Positions 17,493 through 26,209 of a DNA stretch of 64,000 bases are shown piece by piece. Source of the stretch: Thermodesulfovibrionales bacterium (GTDB lineage: Bacteria; Nitrospirota; Thermodesulfovibrionia; Thermodesulfovibrionales; Dissulfurispiraceae). Under the pieces are notes generated by a model, which made no database searches, was not told the DNA's origin, and saw only the letters and a program-made list of their open reading frames with translations. Made by a program: the position numbers and the translations under genes. Each line of letters begins with the position of its first letter. Position 1 is the stretch's first letter. The DNA lies in NCBI GenBank assembly GCA_030017995.1, contig JASEGS010000003.1, forward strand, positions 23,170 through 87,169. The letters run 5' to 3'.

Positions 17493-18341
17493 TCATATCC
17501 ATAAAAATATTATTCCGGCACAAAACAAAAAAACTCCGGCAGACCAGTCCGGAGCGCCAAGTCTTTTAAACCCATATAGCCTTACTGAATCAGAAAAGCC
17601 CCTTGAAAGCATCGCCTTAAATAGTTCCTCGCACCTCTGCTGCGTCTTCCTGAACATAAATGTGATCCTGCCTGAAGCCCATTGCCGGGCATCTTTACCG
17701 TTCACGCTGGAAACCATCCTGCTTTTTTTTGCAAGATACATGTCCTCAACGGTCTTTGCAAAGATAAAGATATACTTGTAAGTGAGCGTTATAACCATCA
17801 GAATTGCATCAGGCGCTCTAAAAACCTTCAATGCCCTGATGATCTCAGGGAAAGAAGTTGTATATAGAATCAAAAAAGAGAGGGAAACGGAATTTACAAC
17901 CCTGAGTGTAAGCATAATGACAACCGACATGCCTTCTCTTGTAATGCCTATTGTCTGCGGCACATGATAAATCCATAGATTATAAGATTCTGAAAGATGT
18001 ATGACAGGCAAAATAACCTCACCCCTTGTAATAATGTTAAAGGCAGAAGGAAAAGCAATAAGAAAACCAAAGACAAATCCGAGAAAAATCACTTTTTTGT
18101 AGAAATTAAAAAGGTTCAGTCGGGATATTGCTGTTAGACTGAATACAAAGAGTGCAATCACAATTTCAGGCAATATCTCTTTTTTAAGGCTTACAATAAT
18201 GATAAAAAAGGCTAAAAAGAGAACCTTTATGCGTGCATCAAGCCTCTGGAAAAGCCCGTCTTCAGACGCAAGTTCCATCTGGACATAACCGGTCTTTATA
18301 ACCTTCCCTAAATGGCTTATTCCGTTATCAATAAAAGACAT
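17493..18341 (-). CDS. cbiQ: Cobalt/nickel ECF transporter T-component
   Basis: 282 aa membrane protein with about five hydrophobic segments and the CbiQ-type cytoplasmic coupling helix with Ala-Arg-Gly-like motifs (LSRGFSDSV near residue 235, and MVSSVNGKDARQWASGRI). It couples CbiO hydrolysis to the CbiM substrate component. It is separated from the upstream CbiN-like gene by foldback element C1, so cbiQO may be expressed differently from cbiM. Confidence 0.9.
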   Translation of the reverse strand: MSFIDNGISHLGKVIKTGYVQMELASEDGLFQRLDARIKVLFLAFFIIIVSLKKEILPEIVIALFVFSLTAISRLNLFNFYKKVIFLGFVFGFLIAFPSAFNIITRGEVILPVIHLSESYNLWIYHVPQTIGITREGMSVVIMLTLRVVNSVSLSFLILYTTSFPEIIRALKVFRAPDAILMVITLTYKYIFIFAKTVEDMYLAKKSRMVSSVNGKDARQWASGRITFMFRKTQQRCEELFKAMLSRGFSDSVRLYGFKRLGAPDWSAGVFLFCAGIIFLWI

Positions 18342-18394
18342 TTCAACCTTTCACCTGAACCCATACTTCCATAATCCGCAGCCAAACATTTTGA

Positions 18395-18560
18395 TATGGA
18401 TAGCGGGTGTGCTGAAAAGCCTTTAATAGCGATACCTTATGCCGAACCCTCCCACCGTTTAAGGGCAACTTCAGCATCACCTATCCATTCAGCAGAAAAA
18501 CAGGCTATATGGTAATCTCATCGCATTATTAAAGGCTTTGAGGCATACCTGCTATCCATA
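18395..18560 (+). repeat. Foldback element family C, copy 1
   Basis: 166 bases inside the cbi operon. Termini tatggatagcgggt and acctgctatccata pair. The interior has agcctttaatagcgatacc / cgcattattaaaggctt and the shared block ccgtttaagggcaacttca. Two related copies lie at 61898 and 62711. Confidence 0.85.
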
Positions 18561-18580
18561 ATTACGGATTGTGGAATATT

Positions 18581-18910
18581 TTAACTCTTCTTTACCAAAA
18601 GCCTTGAGATCACATAAATCACAAGCCCAACAATGGCTATACCGAGTATTCCTGAGATAATATACGATATTACCTGTCTTGCAAAATCAGGATTCTCACC
18701 AAGACTATAGTCGGCCAAGGGCGCCTTCCACAAATCAGTTAGCTTCTTTAATCCCTCCGGAACATAACCAAGAAGTTTTTCAAGGGTATCTGTCCCCCAC
18801 TCTCCCCACGCATCTCCCGCATTAAATTTTTGAGGCAGTATAATGCCCAGAGGGGTAAGCAGCGCCATGATTATAAGTCCTACCCAGAGCTTTTTCTGAA
18901 ATGCGGTCAT
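18581..18910 (-). CDS. PDGLE/CbiN-like small membrane component
   Basis: 109 aa with an N-terminal and a C-terminal transmembrane helix and an extracytoplasmic loop (GEWGTDTLEKLLGYVPEGL...). This is the PDGLE-domain layout of the additional component of Cbi/Nik transporters (role like CbiN or NikN). The start overlaps the cbiM stop by 4 bases, so the two are translationally coupled. Confidence 0.82.
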   Translation of the reverse strand: MTAFQKKLWVGLIIMALLTPLGIILPQKFNAGDAWGEWGTDTLEKLLGYVPEGLKKLTDLWKAPLADYSLGENPDFARQVISYIISGILGIAIVGLVIYVISRLLVKKS

Positions 18911-19593
18911 CTCTCCCTTCCTCGAACCGCAAAAACAACTTCAGGCTCATGCTTGATGAAATATTTAAGCAGCATTGCCGTAACAACACCCTCGATTATA
19001 CCGAACAACAAAAGATGCTCCAGCGCCATCACAGGAACGGCAACAGAGAGAGGATACGGCGCGTAAAGAGGCCTTCCGTCAGGAGAGACTGCGATTAAAG
19101 GCTGGATTCCAAACTCTATTGCAGTAACTATAGCGCTCACTGTCAGTCCTATATACCCTGCTAAAAAAGCCGCCGCATATATTCTCTTTTTGTTTTCCGA
19201 TCTGCCGCTGATAAGTTTAAATGTCCAGTAAGAGACAAACGGCATGACCACAGCCATATTAAAGCAGTTTGCTCCAATGGCTGTTATGCCGCCGTCGCCG
19301 AATACAACAGCCTGAATTATCAAAACAACAGACACGGCTATTACTGCTGTCCACGGACCGAGAAGTATTGCTATGATGCCCCCGCCTACCGCATGGCCTG
19401 TTGTGCCTCCTGGGATCGGTATGTTGAACATCTGGATGAGGAAGGAGAAAGCTGCTGCCATGGCAAGATACGGGACCTGCTTTGCGGACAATTCTCTTTT
19501 CAGTTTTTTAAGGGCAATCGCCCAGAAAACAAACAATGCTCCGTAAAGCGGCACATATGTTTGCGGGCTTAAATAGCCGTCAGGGATATGCAT
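18907..19593 (-). CDS. cbiM: Cobalt/nickel ECF transporter substrate component
   Basis: 228 aa membrane protein starting MHIPDGYLS, the conserved N-terminus whose Met-His amine and His ligands hold the metal in CbiM/NikM. IPIPGGTTGHAVGGG follows near residue 63. About seven membrane segments are visible. It is the first gene of the operon cbiM, PDGLE protein, cbiQ, cbiO. Whether cobalt or nickel is carried cannot be told from the sequence; the cobA-hemD gene nearby leaves cobalamin synthesis possible. Confidence 0.93.
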   Translation of the reverse strand: MHIPDGYLSPQTYVPLYGALFVFWAIALKKLKRELSAKQVPYLAMAAAFSFLIQMFNIPIPGGTTGHAVGGGIIAILLGPWTAVIAVSVVLIIQAVVFGDGGITAIGANCFNMAVVMPFVSYWTFKLISGRSENKKRIYAAAFLAGYIGLTVSAIVTAIEFGIQPLIAVSPDGRPLYAPYPLSVAVPVMALEHLLLFGIIEGVVTAMLLKYFIKHEPEVVFAVRGRER

Positions 19594-19615
19594 TTAACCC
19601 TCCGTCTTTGTAAAT

Positions 19616-19686
19616 AAAAAAGCCACAAAGGCATTTATCCAGATTTACTGGCAGACCTGCTGGTCTTGTTTAGGCCTTCGTGGCTC
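19616..19686 (-). promoter_or_regulatory. Candidate leader attenuator or metal/cofactor riboswitch of cbiM
   Basis: On the minus strand, a 12-bp closing stem agccacgaaggc (19674-19685) / gcctttgtggct (19621-19632) encloses two small hairpins, agacc-agca-ggtct and ccag-taaat-ctgg. A run of six T directly follows the stem, as in an intrinsic terminator. It lies 23-90 bases before cbiM. The segment gaccagcaggtctgcc matches 11 of 16 positions of the B12-box consensus as I recall it, but the rest of a cobalamin riboswitch is not evident. It may be a short variant or another ligand-dependent attenuator. Confidence 0.5.
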
Positions 19687-19701
19687 TAATATTCTGAAAA
19701 A

Positions 19702-19731
19702 AGAATAGCATCACAAAAAAACATTTGTCAA
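19702..19731 (-). promoter_or_regulatory. Candidate promoter of the cbi operon
   Basis: TTGACA (19726-19731 on the minus strand) is separated by 18 bases from TATTCT (19702-19707). Transcription would start just before the leader stem-loop at 19686. It is divergent from cca. Confidence 0.5.
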
Positions 19732-19762
19732 CAATAACGAACTCAAGTAAAATAAAATTGCT

Positions 19763-21022
19763 ATGTATACTCTTTTTGAACATTTCAAAGACTTTGCCGA
19801 AAAATATGACATCACAGGCAATGCCTTTATCGTAGGCGGCGCTGTCAGGGATATAATGTCCGGCAAAGAGCTGAAAGACATTGACATAGCCTTAAAAGGC
19901 GACGCCTTAGGCATAGCAAAAAAATTTTCAAAAGAGATCGGCGCGTCTTTTGTGCTTCTGGACTCTGAATTCGGAATCTCGCGTGTAGTGAAGAAAGGCT
20001 TTTTTATAGACATCTGCCTTATGAGGGGCGACTCCATATATACAGACCTTGCAGACCGTGACATAACCATAAATGCGATGGCACTGCCACTAACAGAAGT
20101 CAGAGAACAGAGGACAGATGACAGAAAACAGAGAACAGGGATTTCAATCATAGATCCGTATAATGGGAAAGATGATTTGTCCAATAAAATTATCAGGATG
20201 GTGTCTGAAGAAAACCTTATAAAAGACCCTTTGAGGATTCTCCGCATCTATCGCTTTGCCGCAACTCTCAATTTCCACATAGAAGAAAAAACGCATAATA
20301 CCGTCAAAAGGCTCGCTTCTCTCATAACATCTCCGGCAGGGGAAAGGATAGCAGAAGAGCTAAGGCATATCATCAAAGTGTCTGATTCTTGCAAAACTAT
20401 CGGATCAATGATGCTCGACGGCATCTTGCTCAGAATAGTGCCAGAAATCGCAGAAATGTCCGATACCATGCTGCCCCTGTATAAAAATATCGAGGACGCA
20501 ATAAATGAAGAACCCTTCTCACGCCATCTTACGGATAATTACAAAAAATTATGCCTGAAGCTGTCCGCCCTTTTTGCAGATTCATCGTCTGCAAAAAAGG
20601 CCTCTATGAGATTAAAGATGTCCAAAAAAGAGACAGAATTTATACACTCCATGGTCTCAAGCCGCATCAGGATTTTAAGTCTCCGCAAAGAGATCAAAGG
20701 CGCTCCTGATGCTGAAGAGGTCATAATGCTCCTTAAGAAATTCAAAGACGACATCTATTCCCTTGCGATATCCGGCATGGCTGCCGATCCGTCAGCGGCT
20801 CGGTTTTGGAGGGAGGTTATCGCCTTTTATCATGAAAAGATAAAACCCCGCATGGCTCTTCTTCCAATCATCACAGGGGATGACCTTATCGAAAGATTCG
20901 GACTGAACCCCTCTCCTTTGTTTAAAAAAATAATTTCAGAAATAGAGGATTCCGTTTTACTGGGCATAATAACTTCAAAAGAAGAGGCGTTAAAAACAGC
21001 AAGCGAGATTATAAAAAAATAA
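19763..21022 (+). CDS. cca: CCA-adding tRNA nucleotidyltransferase / poly(A) polymerase family
   Basis: 419 aa class II nucleotidyltransferase. It has AFIVGGAVRDIMSGKELKDIDIALKGD (GG and DxD catalytic motifs near residues 26-46), RDITINAMALPL, and DPLRILRIYRFAATLNFHIEE in the helical neck. The C-terminal body is helical without a clear HD domain. It matures or repairs tRNA 3' ends, although poly(A) polymerase cannot be excluded from sequence alone. A five-unit heptamer array at 20101-20135 inserts EQRTDDRKQRTG into the loop before IIDPYNG. Confidence 0.92.
   Translation: MYTLFEHFKDFAEKYDITGNAFIVGGAVRDIMSGKELKDIDIALKGDALGIAKKFSKEIGASFVLLDSEFGISRVVKKGFFIDICLMRGDSIYTDLADRDITINAMALPLTEVREQRTDDRKQRTGISIIDPYNGKDDLSNKIIRMVSEENLIKDPLRILRIYRFAATLNFHIEEKTHNTVKRLASLITSPAGERIAEELRHIIKVSDSCKTIGSMMLDGILLRIVPEIAEMSDTMLPLYKNIEDAINEEPFSRHLTDNYKKLCLKLSALFADSSSAKKASMRLKMSKKETEFIHSMVSSRIRILSLRKEIKGAPDAEEVIMLLKKFKDDIYSLAISGMAADPSAARFWREVIAFYHEKIKPRMALLPIITGDDLIERFGLNPSPLFKKIISEIEDSVLLGIITSKEEALKTASEIIKK
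20101..20137. repeat. Heptamer tandem array inside cca
   Basis: cagagaa, cagagga, cagatga, cagaaaa, cagagaa and a partial cag, in frame. The units share the CAGA start seen in the tolC-like gene array. Confidence 0.88.
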
Positions 21023-21033
21023 AAACCTCAAAC

Positions 21034-21591
21034 CTATCCCTTCGATCTTTCATAGGTCTCTTCAAATTGAGACGCCGTATCCTTAAATGCCCTTAAAACA
21101 GGCTGGTCAAAATGATGCGGCATTGTCCTGCCGTCGCCTTCTGTGATTATCTTATATGCAGTAAGATGATCAAAAGCCGGCTTATATGCCCTCGCATTCC
21201 TTATGGCGTCATACTGGTCAGCAATGCTTACTATGCGCCCTTCAATCGGTATCTGTTCGCCTTTCAGTCTGTGTGGATAACCGCTCCCGTCCCACCTTTC
21301 GTGATGAGTGAGCGCAATATTCTTTGCAATTTGAAACCTCAGGTGTCCTCCAATAATCTTTGCTCCGTAAGTAGTGTGCTTCTTCATTATTTCCCACTCT
21401 TCATCAGTAAGCTTGCCCGGTTTTCTAAGGATGTCGGAATGCACATGCACCTTGCCCACATCATGCAACGGCGCCTGAAGATGGATGGTATCAACAAAAC
21501 TGTCCGTCTGCCCCAAACTCTTAGCTATTAATGCCGAATACTTGCCCAGTGAGGGAAAACAGGCATGCGTATTTATATGGATAACTGTTGT
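21034..21591 (-). pseudogene. HD-GYP domain remnant, 5'-truncated
   Basis: The open frame encodes most of an HD-GYP c-di-GMP phosphodiesterase domain: [47 protein letters not shown] and [14 protein letters not shown]. It begins within the first helix ([15 protein letters not shown]), so the first metal-ligand His region and any sensory domain are missing. No good start codon exists; TTG at 21516 would be the only one inside the domain. An upstream in-frame TAA at 21592-21594 closes it. The 5' end overlaps the PIN gene on the other strand, placing a breakpoint near 21555. Confidence 0.75.
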
Positions 21592-22002
21592 TTAAATCGT
21601 CCGTTCGATGACCAGTCAAAAATACGCATACGACTTGAAGCCGAGGCAGTGCTATTTATACAGGAGAAAATAGCAGCCCATGAGGTTGAACTGGCATGGT
21701 CTTATATAATTGACTACGAGAACAGCTTTAACCCGTTTGATGAGAAGCAGAGCGCAATTAACGATCTAAAGGCTTTTGTAACTATTGATACAGGCGAGAC
21801 AGGTAGCATTCTTAAAAACGCAGCAACAATTCAGAAAGTCGGACTTAAAGCCTTTGATGCTTTGCATGTGGCCTGTGCCATAGAAACCGGATGTGCTTAT
21901 TTTCTTACAACTGATGATGCGATACTCAAAAAACTTAGCGGATTTGCTAAAATTAAAGTAATCAGCCCAATCGAGCTTATAAGAATATTGGAGGAGAAAT
22001 GA
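21565..22002 (+). CDS. PIN-domain protein (probable toxin)
   Basis: 145 aa starting [19 protein letters not shown], the N-terminus typical of a PIN-domain subgroup, with [28 protein letters not shown] carrying the later conserved acidic residues near 95-120. Such proteins are usually metal-dependent RNases of toxin-antitoxin pairs. The small gene downstream starts 4 bases before the stop of this one. The cassette lies between two broken signalling genes, suggesting that it arrived by insertion. Confidence 0.85.
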   Translation: MRIYMDNCCLNRPFDDQSKIRIRLEAEAVLFIQEKIAAHEVELAWSYIIDYENSFNPFDEKQSAINDLKAFVTIDTGETGSILKNAATIQKVGLKAFDALHVACAIETGCAYFLTTDDAILKKLSGFAKIKVISPIELIRILEEK

Positions 22003-22211
22003 AAACCGATACGGAAATAAAAGTTGAGGGAACAAAAGCCCTTATTAAGGCTATGGGAACCGTCGAGGCGGAAAGATACATCGCTTTAATGGCACGGGAG
22101 AAATTCGATTATACGAAATGGCGTAAGACCATGCTGCCGGAAGGAAGTATTCAGGAGATCAGCAAGGCAGCAATGCAGTATACGGAAAAGACGAGAAAAA
22201 GCAAACAATAG
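21999..22211 (+). CDS. Small partner of the PIN protein (putative antitoxin)
   Basis: 70 aa, charged and helical (VEGTKALIKAMGTVEAERYI, then MAREKFDYTKWRKTMLPEGS). The ATG overlaps the PIN gene end by 4 bases after GGAGGAG. Position and size suggest an antitoxin. I do not recognise a named DNA-binding fold. Confidence 0.65.
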   Translation: MKTDTEIKVEGTKALIKAMGTVEAERYIALMAREKFDYTKWRKTMLPEGSIQEISKAAMQYTEKTRKSKQ

Positions 22212-22251
22212 TTTTATGTCTTGCCTTTGTTTATCGGCTGACATTTTATTC

Positions 22252-22380
22252 TCACACCATTTCCTTCAAACCCCTTGCTATCTCTTTCAGTTTGTCCAAT
22301 CCCATTTTTGTCTGACTTATTCCTGCCGCAGTCTCCTTTGCGCCTGTGTTGAGCGTATTCATCGCCTGATGCCAGGATGA
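22252..22380 (-). pseudogene. Chemoreceptor C-terminal remnant
   Basis: The minus-strand frame reads SWHQAMNTLNTGAKETAAGI, then SQTKMGLDKLKEIARGLKEM and V before TGA. This is the heptad-rich end of a methyl-accepting chemotaxis protein signalling domain. Nothing upstream continues it. With the HD-GYP stub it shows that this interval is a decayed signalling locus. Confidence 0.6.
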
Positions 22381-22424
22381 CATGTATCATATATTTCATT
22401 ATTTATTTCATAATAAGATAAACC

Positions 22425-23426
22425 ATGGAAAAAATTGAGCGCCCATATATAAGAAAAATACGATATGCAGTCCAGTGGACGATATTCCTCATGGTTTGCT
22501 ACGCAGGATCTAAGTTCTACTTTTTTACAGAGGCGCTGGAACAAGGACTGATACCATCTGTAAGCCGTCCGCCGTCAATAGAAGGATTCATGCCGATAGG
22601 CGCCCTGATGTCATTGAAACTCTGGATTGCGGAAGGCATATTCGATCCCCTGCATCCTGCTGCGCTGATAATATTCATCAGCGCAATAGTATCGGCGATT
22701 CTACTGAAAAAATCATTTTGCAGTTGGATATGTCCTGTAGGAGCGATTTCAGAGCTTGCATGGAAGACAGGCGAAAAGATATTCGGCAGAAATTTTGTTA
22801 TACACAAATATATAGACTATCCATTAAGGTCTCTTAAATATATTCTTATGGGGTTCTTCCTTTATGTCATTCTAATAAAGATGCCGCAGTTGCAAATTCA
22901 AGAGTTCCTCGATACACCCTACTGGAAAGTTGCAGATATAAAACTCCTGAAGTTCTTTACAGAGATGACTAATACAACAAAGATAACCCTGAGCATATTG
23001 CTTGGATTGTCGCTTCTATATAAAAACTTCTGGTGCAGGTATTTATGTCCGTATGGCGGTTTGCTCGGATTATTAAGTTTCTTAAGTCCGGTAAAGATAA
23101 AAAGGAGTGAAGCACGCTGTATTCAGTGCGGCCTCTGCGCAAAAAACTGCCCTTCCCTGCTGCCTGTTGACACAAAAAAAACAATCCATTCTCCTGAATG
23201 CACGGGCTGTTTAACATGCGTAAGTTATTGCCCTTCAAAGGGCGCACTGGATGCAGCCGTCTCCGGCAGGATAGTCCTTAAACCCCAGATGTTTATTCTT
23301 TCAGCAATTGCAGTATTTTTCGGCATCATACTCATAGCGAAACTGACAGGGAATTGGCACTCCTCCATCACATATGAAGAATTAACCACCCTCATGCCGC
23401 TTATAGACACCCTCGCCCATCCGTAA
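22425..23426 (+). CDS. NapH-like membrane polyferredoxin
   Basis: 333 aa. Five or six membrane helices frame two CxxxCP motifs (CSWICPVGA and CRYLCPYGG) characteristic of NapH/NosR/RdxA-type proteins. Two [4Fe-4S] ferredoxin motifs follow in the cytoplasmic part (CIQCGLCAKNCP and CTGCLTCVSYCP). Such proteins pass quinol electrons to periplasmic or thiol-dependent acceptors. It stands alone after the decayed locus and is distinct from NapH at 38811-39689. The acceptor is unknown. Confidence 0.85.
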   Translation: MEKIERPYIRKIRYAVQWTIFLMVCYAGSKFYFFTEALEQGLIPSVSRPPSIEGFMPIGALMSLKLWIAEGIFDPLHPAALIIFISAIVSAILLKKSFCSWICPVGAISELAWKTGEKIFGRNFVIHKYIDYPLRSLKYILMGFFLYVILIKMPQLQIQEFLDTPYWKVADIKLLKFFTEMTNTTKITLSILLGLSLLYKNFWCRYLCPYGGLLGLLSFLSPVKIKRSEARCIQCGLCAKNCPSLLPVDTKKTIHSPECTGCLTCVSYCPSKGALDAAVSGRIVLKPQMFILSAIAVFFGIILIAKLTGNWHSSITYEELTTLMPLIDTLAHP

Positions 23427-23489
23427 GGATTCAATCCATCGAATCAAAACCTTCTTTGCTTTAACCCGTATAATTTATAAAATTTGCCT

Positions 23490-23626
23490 GTGCAGGATAG
23501 GACATAGTATTTCCGCTCATTCTCGGAAGGCATCCAAGCCTTCCTCCGAGGCTTTCGCCTGCTCAAACATCCTGTCCTCGCTTATCACCGAAAGAAACCG
23601 CTCAAATACTATGTCCTATCCTGCAC
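23490..23626 (-). repeat. Foldback element family B, copy 3
   Basis: 137 bases with perfectly complementary ends (gtgcaggataggacatagta, then ttt, on the left arm). It is inverted relative to copies 1, 2 and 4. The core contains cattctcggaaggcatcc, gccttcctccgagg and catcctgtcctcgctt. Confidence 0.88.
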
Positions 23627-23693
23627 GCTTCTATATATACAAAATCGCTCGGTTCAGGTAATATTTTACTTATATCACATCAGGAGGTCTGGC

Positions 23694-24108
23694 ATGAAAA
23701 GTTTAGATGAATTTAGCCAAGAAAGATTTAAGACACCATCAAAACGTGCGGCTGTTGTTCTTGCAAGCTTTTTAGTTTTACTTTTAATAGTGTTTGTCTT
23801 AAATCCCTTTGTTATCGTCAAAGCAGGGCACAGGGGCGTGGTTTTAAATTTTGGAGCGGTGAGCAAGGATGTCCTCGAGAGACCTTGAGAGGATAAAAAT
23901 AGAGGCGCAGCAAAAGATAGCACAGGCAGAAGCAGAAGCGAAAGCGCTGGCTTTACAGAAACAGAACATAACTCCAGACCTCGTGAAACTGAGAGAGATA
24001 GAGACAAGGCTCAAGGCAATTGAAAAATGGGATGGACACATGCCAAAGGTTGTCGGCGGAGCAGTGCCTTTTATTGGAATAGAAGACATGGAGAAGACAA
24101 AAAAGTGA
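23694..24108 (+). pseudogene. Prohibitin/HflK-type membrane protein with internal deletion
   Basis: The 5' part encodes a charged N-terminus, a transmembrane helix and the start of the SPFH domain (FVIVKAGHRGVVLNFGAVS), then stops at 23886. A second frame from 23869 encodes the C-terminal end of the same family (ERIKIEAQQKIAQAEAEAKA, then LREIETRLKAIEKWDGHMP and the hydrophobic GGAVPFIG). The middle of the SPFH domain, roughly 150 residues, is missing and the frame is shifted. The junction sequence gagcggtgagcaaggatgtcctcgag resembles the family B core. Confidence 0.75.
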
Positions 24109-24122
24109 TATAATTCGCACAT

Positions 24123-24812
24123 ATGCCGGAGAGGATTCTTGTAATTGAGGATGAGAAGAAGATAGCCGATATCGTTAAAACCTATCTTGACAGGGATGGC
24201 TTTGATGTCACCATTGCAGGTACAGGCACAAATGCCATGCAGTTGCTTAAAAATGGTTTTGACATTATAATCCTTGACCTTATGCTTCCGGATATCGATG
24301 GCGAAACCATATGCAGCGCCATAAAAGAGTTCTCTGATGTGCCGATAATAATGCTGACAGCAAAGAGTTCAGAGGATGAAAGAGTGCGGGGACTTGGAAT
24401 TGGCGCTGATGACTATGTGATAAAACCATTCAGTCCAAAAGAGCTTGTGGCGAGAGTTAAAGCACATATCAGACGAACGAAGAGAAGCGAAAGAAAGACC
24501 TTATCATTTAATGGCGGCATACTAAAGATCGAAGTTCTCTCTATGGAGGTTAGAAAATCCAATAAAATCCTGCCCCTGACATCTACAGAATTTAAGATCC
24601 TCTTATGCCTTGCAGAAAAACCGGGAGTTGTCTTTTCAAGATTGCAGCTTATCAACGCAGTTCAGGGATATGACTTTGAAGGCTATGACAGGGTTATCGA
24701 TGCGCACATAAAAAACATAAGACGCAAAATAGAGGATAACCCCCAAAAACCTATGTTTATAAAAACGGTATACGGCACAGGCTACAAATTCATAGGCATT
24801 GTAGATAAATGA
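24123..24812 (+). CDS. OmpR-family response regulator
   Basis: 229 aa. Receiver domain with EDEKK, phosphoacceptor Asp in IIILDLMLPDIDGE (near residue 53) and the KPFSPKEL switch Lys. The winged-helix domain from about residue 130 has LTSTEFKILLCL and DAHIKNIRRKIEDNP with KTVYGTGYKF. It overlaps the kinase gene by 4 bases and precedes a Cus-type efflux operon on the same strand, so it probably controls metal efflux. Confidence 0.92.
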   Translation: MPERILVIEDEKKIADIVKTYLDRDGFDVTIAGTGTNAMQLLKNGFDIIILDLMLPDIDGETICSAIKEFSDVPIIMLTAKSSEDERVRGLGIGADDYVIKPFSPKELVARVKAHIRRTKRSERKTLSFNGGILKIEVLSMEVRKSNKILPLTSTEFKILLCLAEKPGVVFSRLQLINAVQGYDFEGYDRVIDAHIKNIRRKIEDNPQKPMFIKTVYGTGYKFIGIVDK

Positions 24813-26161
24813 AGACCAAAATATTTCTTGCGTTTATAATTGTGATCCTTGCAGCGCTTCTTTCTAATTTTATCTTTGAATGGCTGATAATAAAAGATTT
24901 CGACAACTATGTGAGCGGTGTGAAAGAAGATCAGCTTTACTGGATACTTGCGTCAGTCGAGGGCAGCTATTCCAATGGCAGATGGGATAAAAAAGCATTA
25001 TCTGAATCTATTCACTGGGCAATAATGCTGGGCATAAATGCCTCTGTCCTTGATGAAAAAGGCAGGGAGGTCATTACCTCAAAAGAGGTTTTGAACTCTC
25101 TATCAGGTCCAATGAAACATCGGATGGAAGACATGCTTCATATTCATGAGACAGGCAATACATATTATGATGAATATCCCCTTTTCATAAAGGGCAAAAG
25201 AATAGGAACACTTCTATCTCATCCATTCCAGAAAAAACAAATAATGGAAAAAGAAGCAATATTCAAAAAAAGAATAAAAAAATTTTTTATTGTATCATTT
25301 TTGATTGCAGGAGCAGGTTCGATCATAATCGCCCTTCTTTTCAGTCAGTTCCTTTCAAAACCTATAATTACCATGAGAAAGGCAGCGAAAAAAATTGCTG
25401 AAGGGGACTTCAGCATAAGGATACCTGTTAAAAGTCATGACGAGGTGGGAAGGTTGTCAGAGAGTTTTAACATGATGGCAGATGCCCTGCATAAAGAAGA
25501 GAAGTTGAGAGAACACCTTATGTCCAACATTGCCCACGAATTGAGGACTCCCCTGACCATCATGAAGGCACATGCAGAGGCAGTTGAAGATGGAGTAATT
25601 GAAGACAAGACAAAAGGCATTGAAACTATAAAAAATGAGATCGACGCCATGATAAAGCTGGTTAAAGGAATAGAAGATATTACAATGGCAGAAGCGAGTT
25701 TCCTTACAAAGGGAGAAATGACGGAGATTAATCTGAGGGAGTTCATATTGGGATTGGTGAACGAGATAAAACCCGCATTCATAGAAAAGGGACTGGATAT
25801 AAAGATAAATGCAGGAAATGATATCTTCGTCACCACAGATATAGAAAAATTAGAACGGATAATCAAGAATACAATTTCCAATTCTCTGAAATTTACAGAA
25901 AAAGGCGGGGTGCATATTGACTATGGGCTTCATGGCAAAGAATATTTTATTGAAATAAAAGATACAGGCAAAGGAATCACTGAAAACGAAATATCAAATA
26001 TTTTTAATCGTTTTTACCGGCTTGACAAGTCAAAAGAAGGCGGTTTGGGTATCGGACTCTCAATAGTAAAGGAGCTTGTTAATGTCATGGGCGGAAAGAT
26101 AGAAGTAAAAAGCAAACCCGGCACAGGAACGAGCTTCAGAATCTATTTCCCAGTTTCTTAG
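24809..26161 (+). CDS. Sensor histidine kinase, HAMP type
   Basis: 450 aa. One transmembrane helix at the N-terminus and another near residues 157-177 enclose a periplasmic domain of about 130 residues. HAMP follows (SKPIITMRKAAKKIAEGDFS), then HisKA (SNIAHELRTPLTIMKAH, His near residue 245) and HATPase (IKDTGKGI, GLGIGLSIVKELV). It is the partner of the regulator directly upstream. The efflux genes downstream suggest that the periplasmic domain senses Cu, Ag or another metal, but no clear ligand cluster is seen. Confidence 0.92.
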   Translation: MKTKIFLAFIIVILAALLSNFIFEWLIIKDFDNYVSGVKEDQLYWILASVEGSYSNGRWDKKALSESIHWAIMLGINASVLDEKGREVITSKEVLNSLSGPMKHRMEDMLHIHETGNTYYDEYPLFIKGKRIGTLLSHPFQKKQIMEKEAIFKKRIKKFFIVSFLIAGAGSIIIALLFSQFLSKPIITMRKAAKKIAEGDFSIRIPVKSHDEVGRLSESFNMMADALHKEEKLREHLMSNIAHELRTPLTIMKAHAEAVEDGVIEDKTKGIETIKNEIDAMIKLVKGIEDITMAEASFLTKGEMTEINLREFILGLVNEIKPAFIEKGLDIKINAGNDIFVTTDIEKLERIIKNTISNSLKFTEKGGVHIDYGLHGKEYFIEIKDTGKGITENEISNIFNRFYRLDKSKEGGLGIGLSIVKELVNVMGGKIEVKSKPGTGTSFRIYFPVS

Positions 26162-26209
26162 CTCTCTCAAATTCATAATTCCTTCATCATCTAATGATAT
26201 TTTATTTTT

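Noticed and set aside
19616..19686. Simple terminator of cca or a standard NiCo riboswitch
   Set aside because: cca is transcribed away from the site, and the T tract is on the minus strand. The three-helix layout does not match the four-helix NiCo class.
23886..23888. UGA in the prohibitin-like gene as another Sec codon
   Set aside because: The protein family does not continue in frame after it. A deletion and frameshift explain the break, and there is no Cys at that position in the family.
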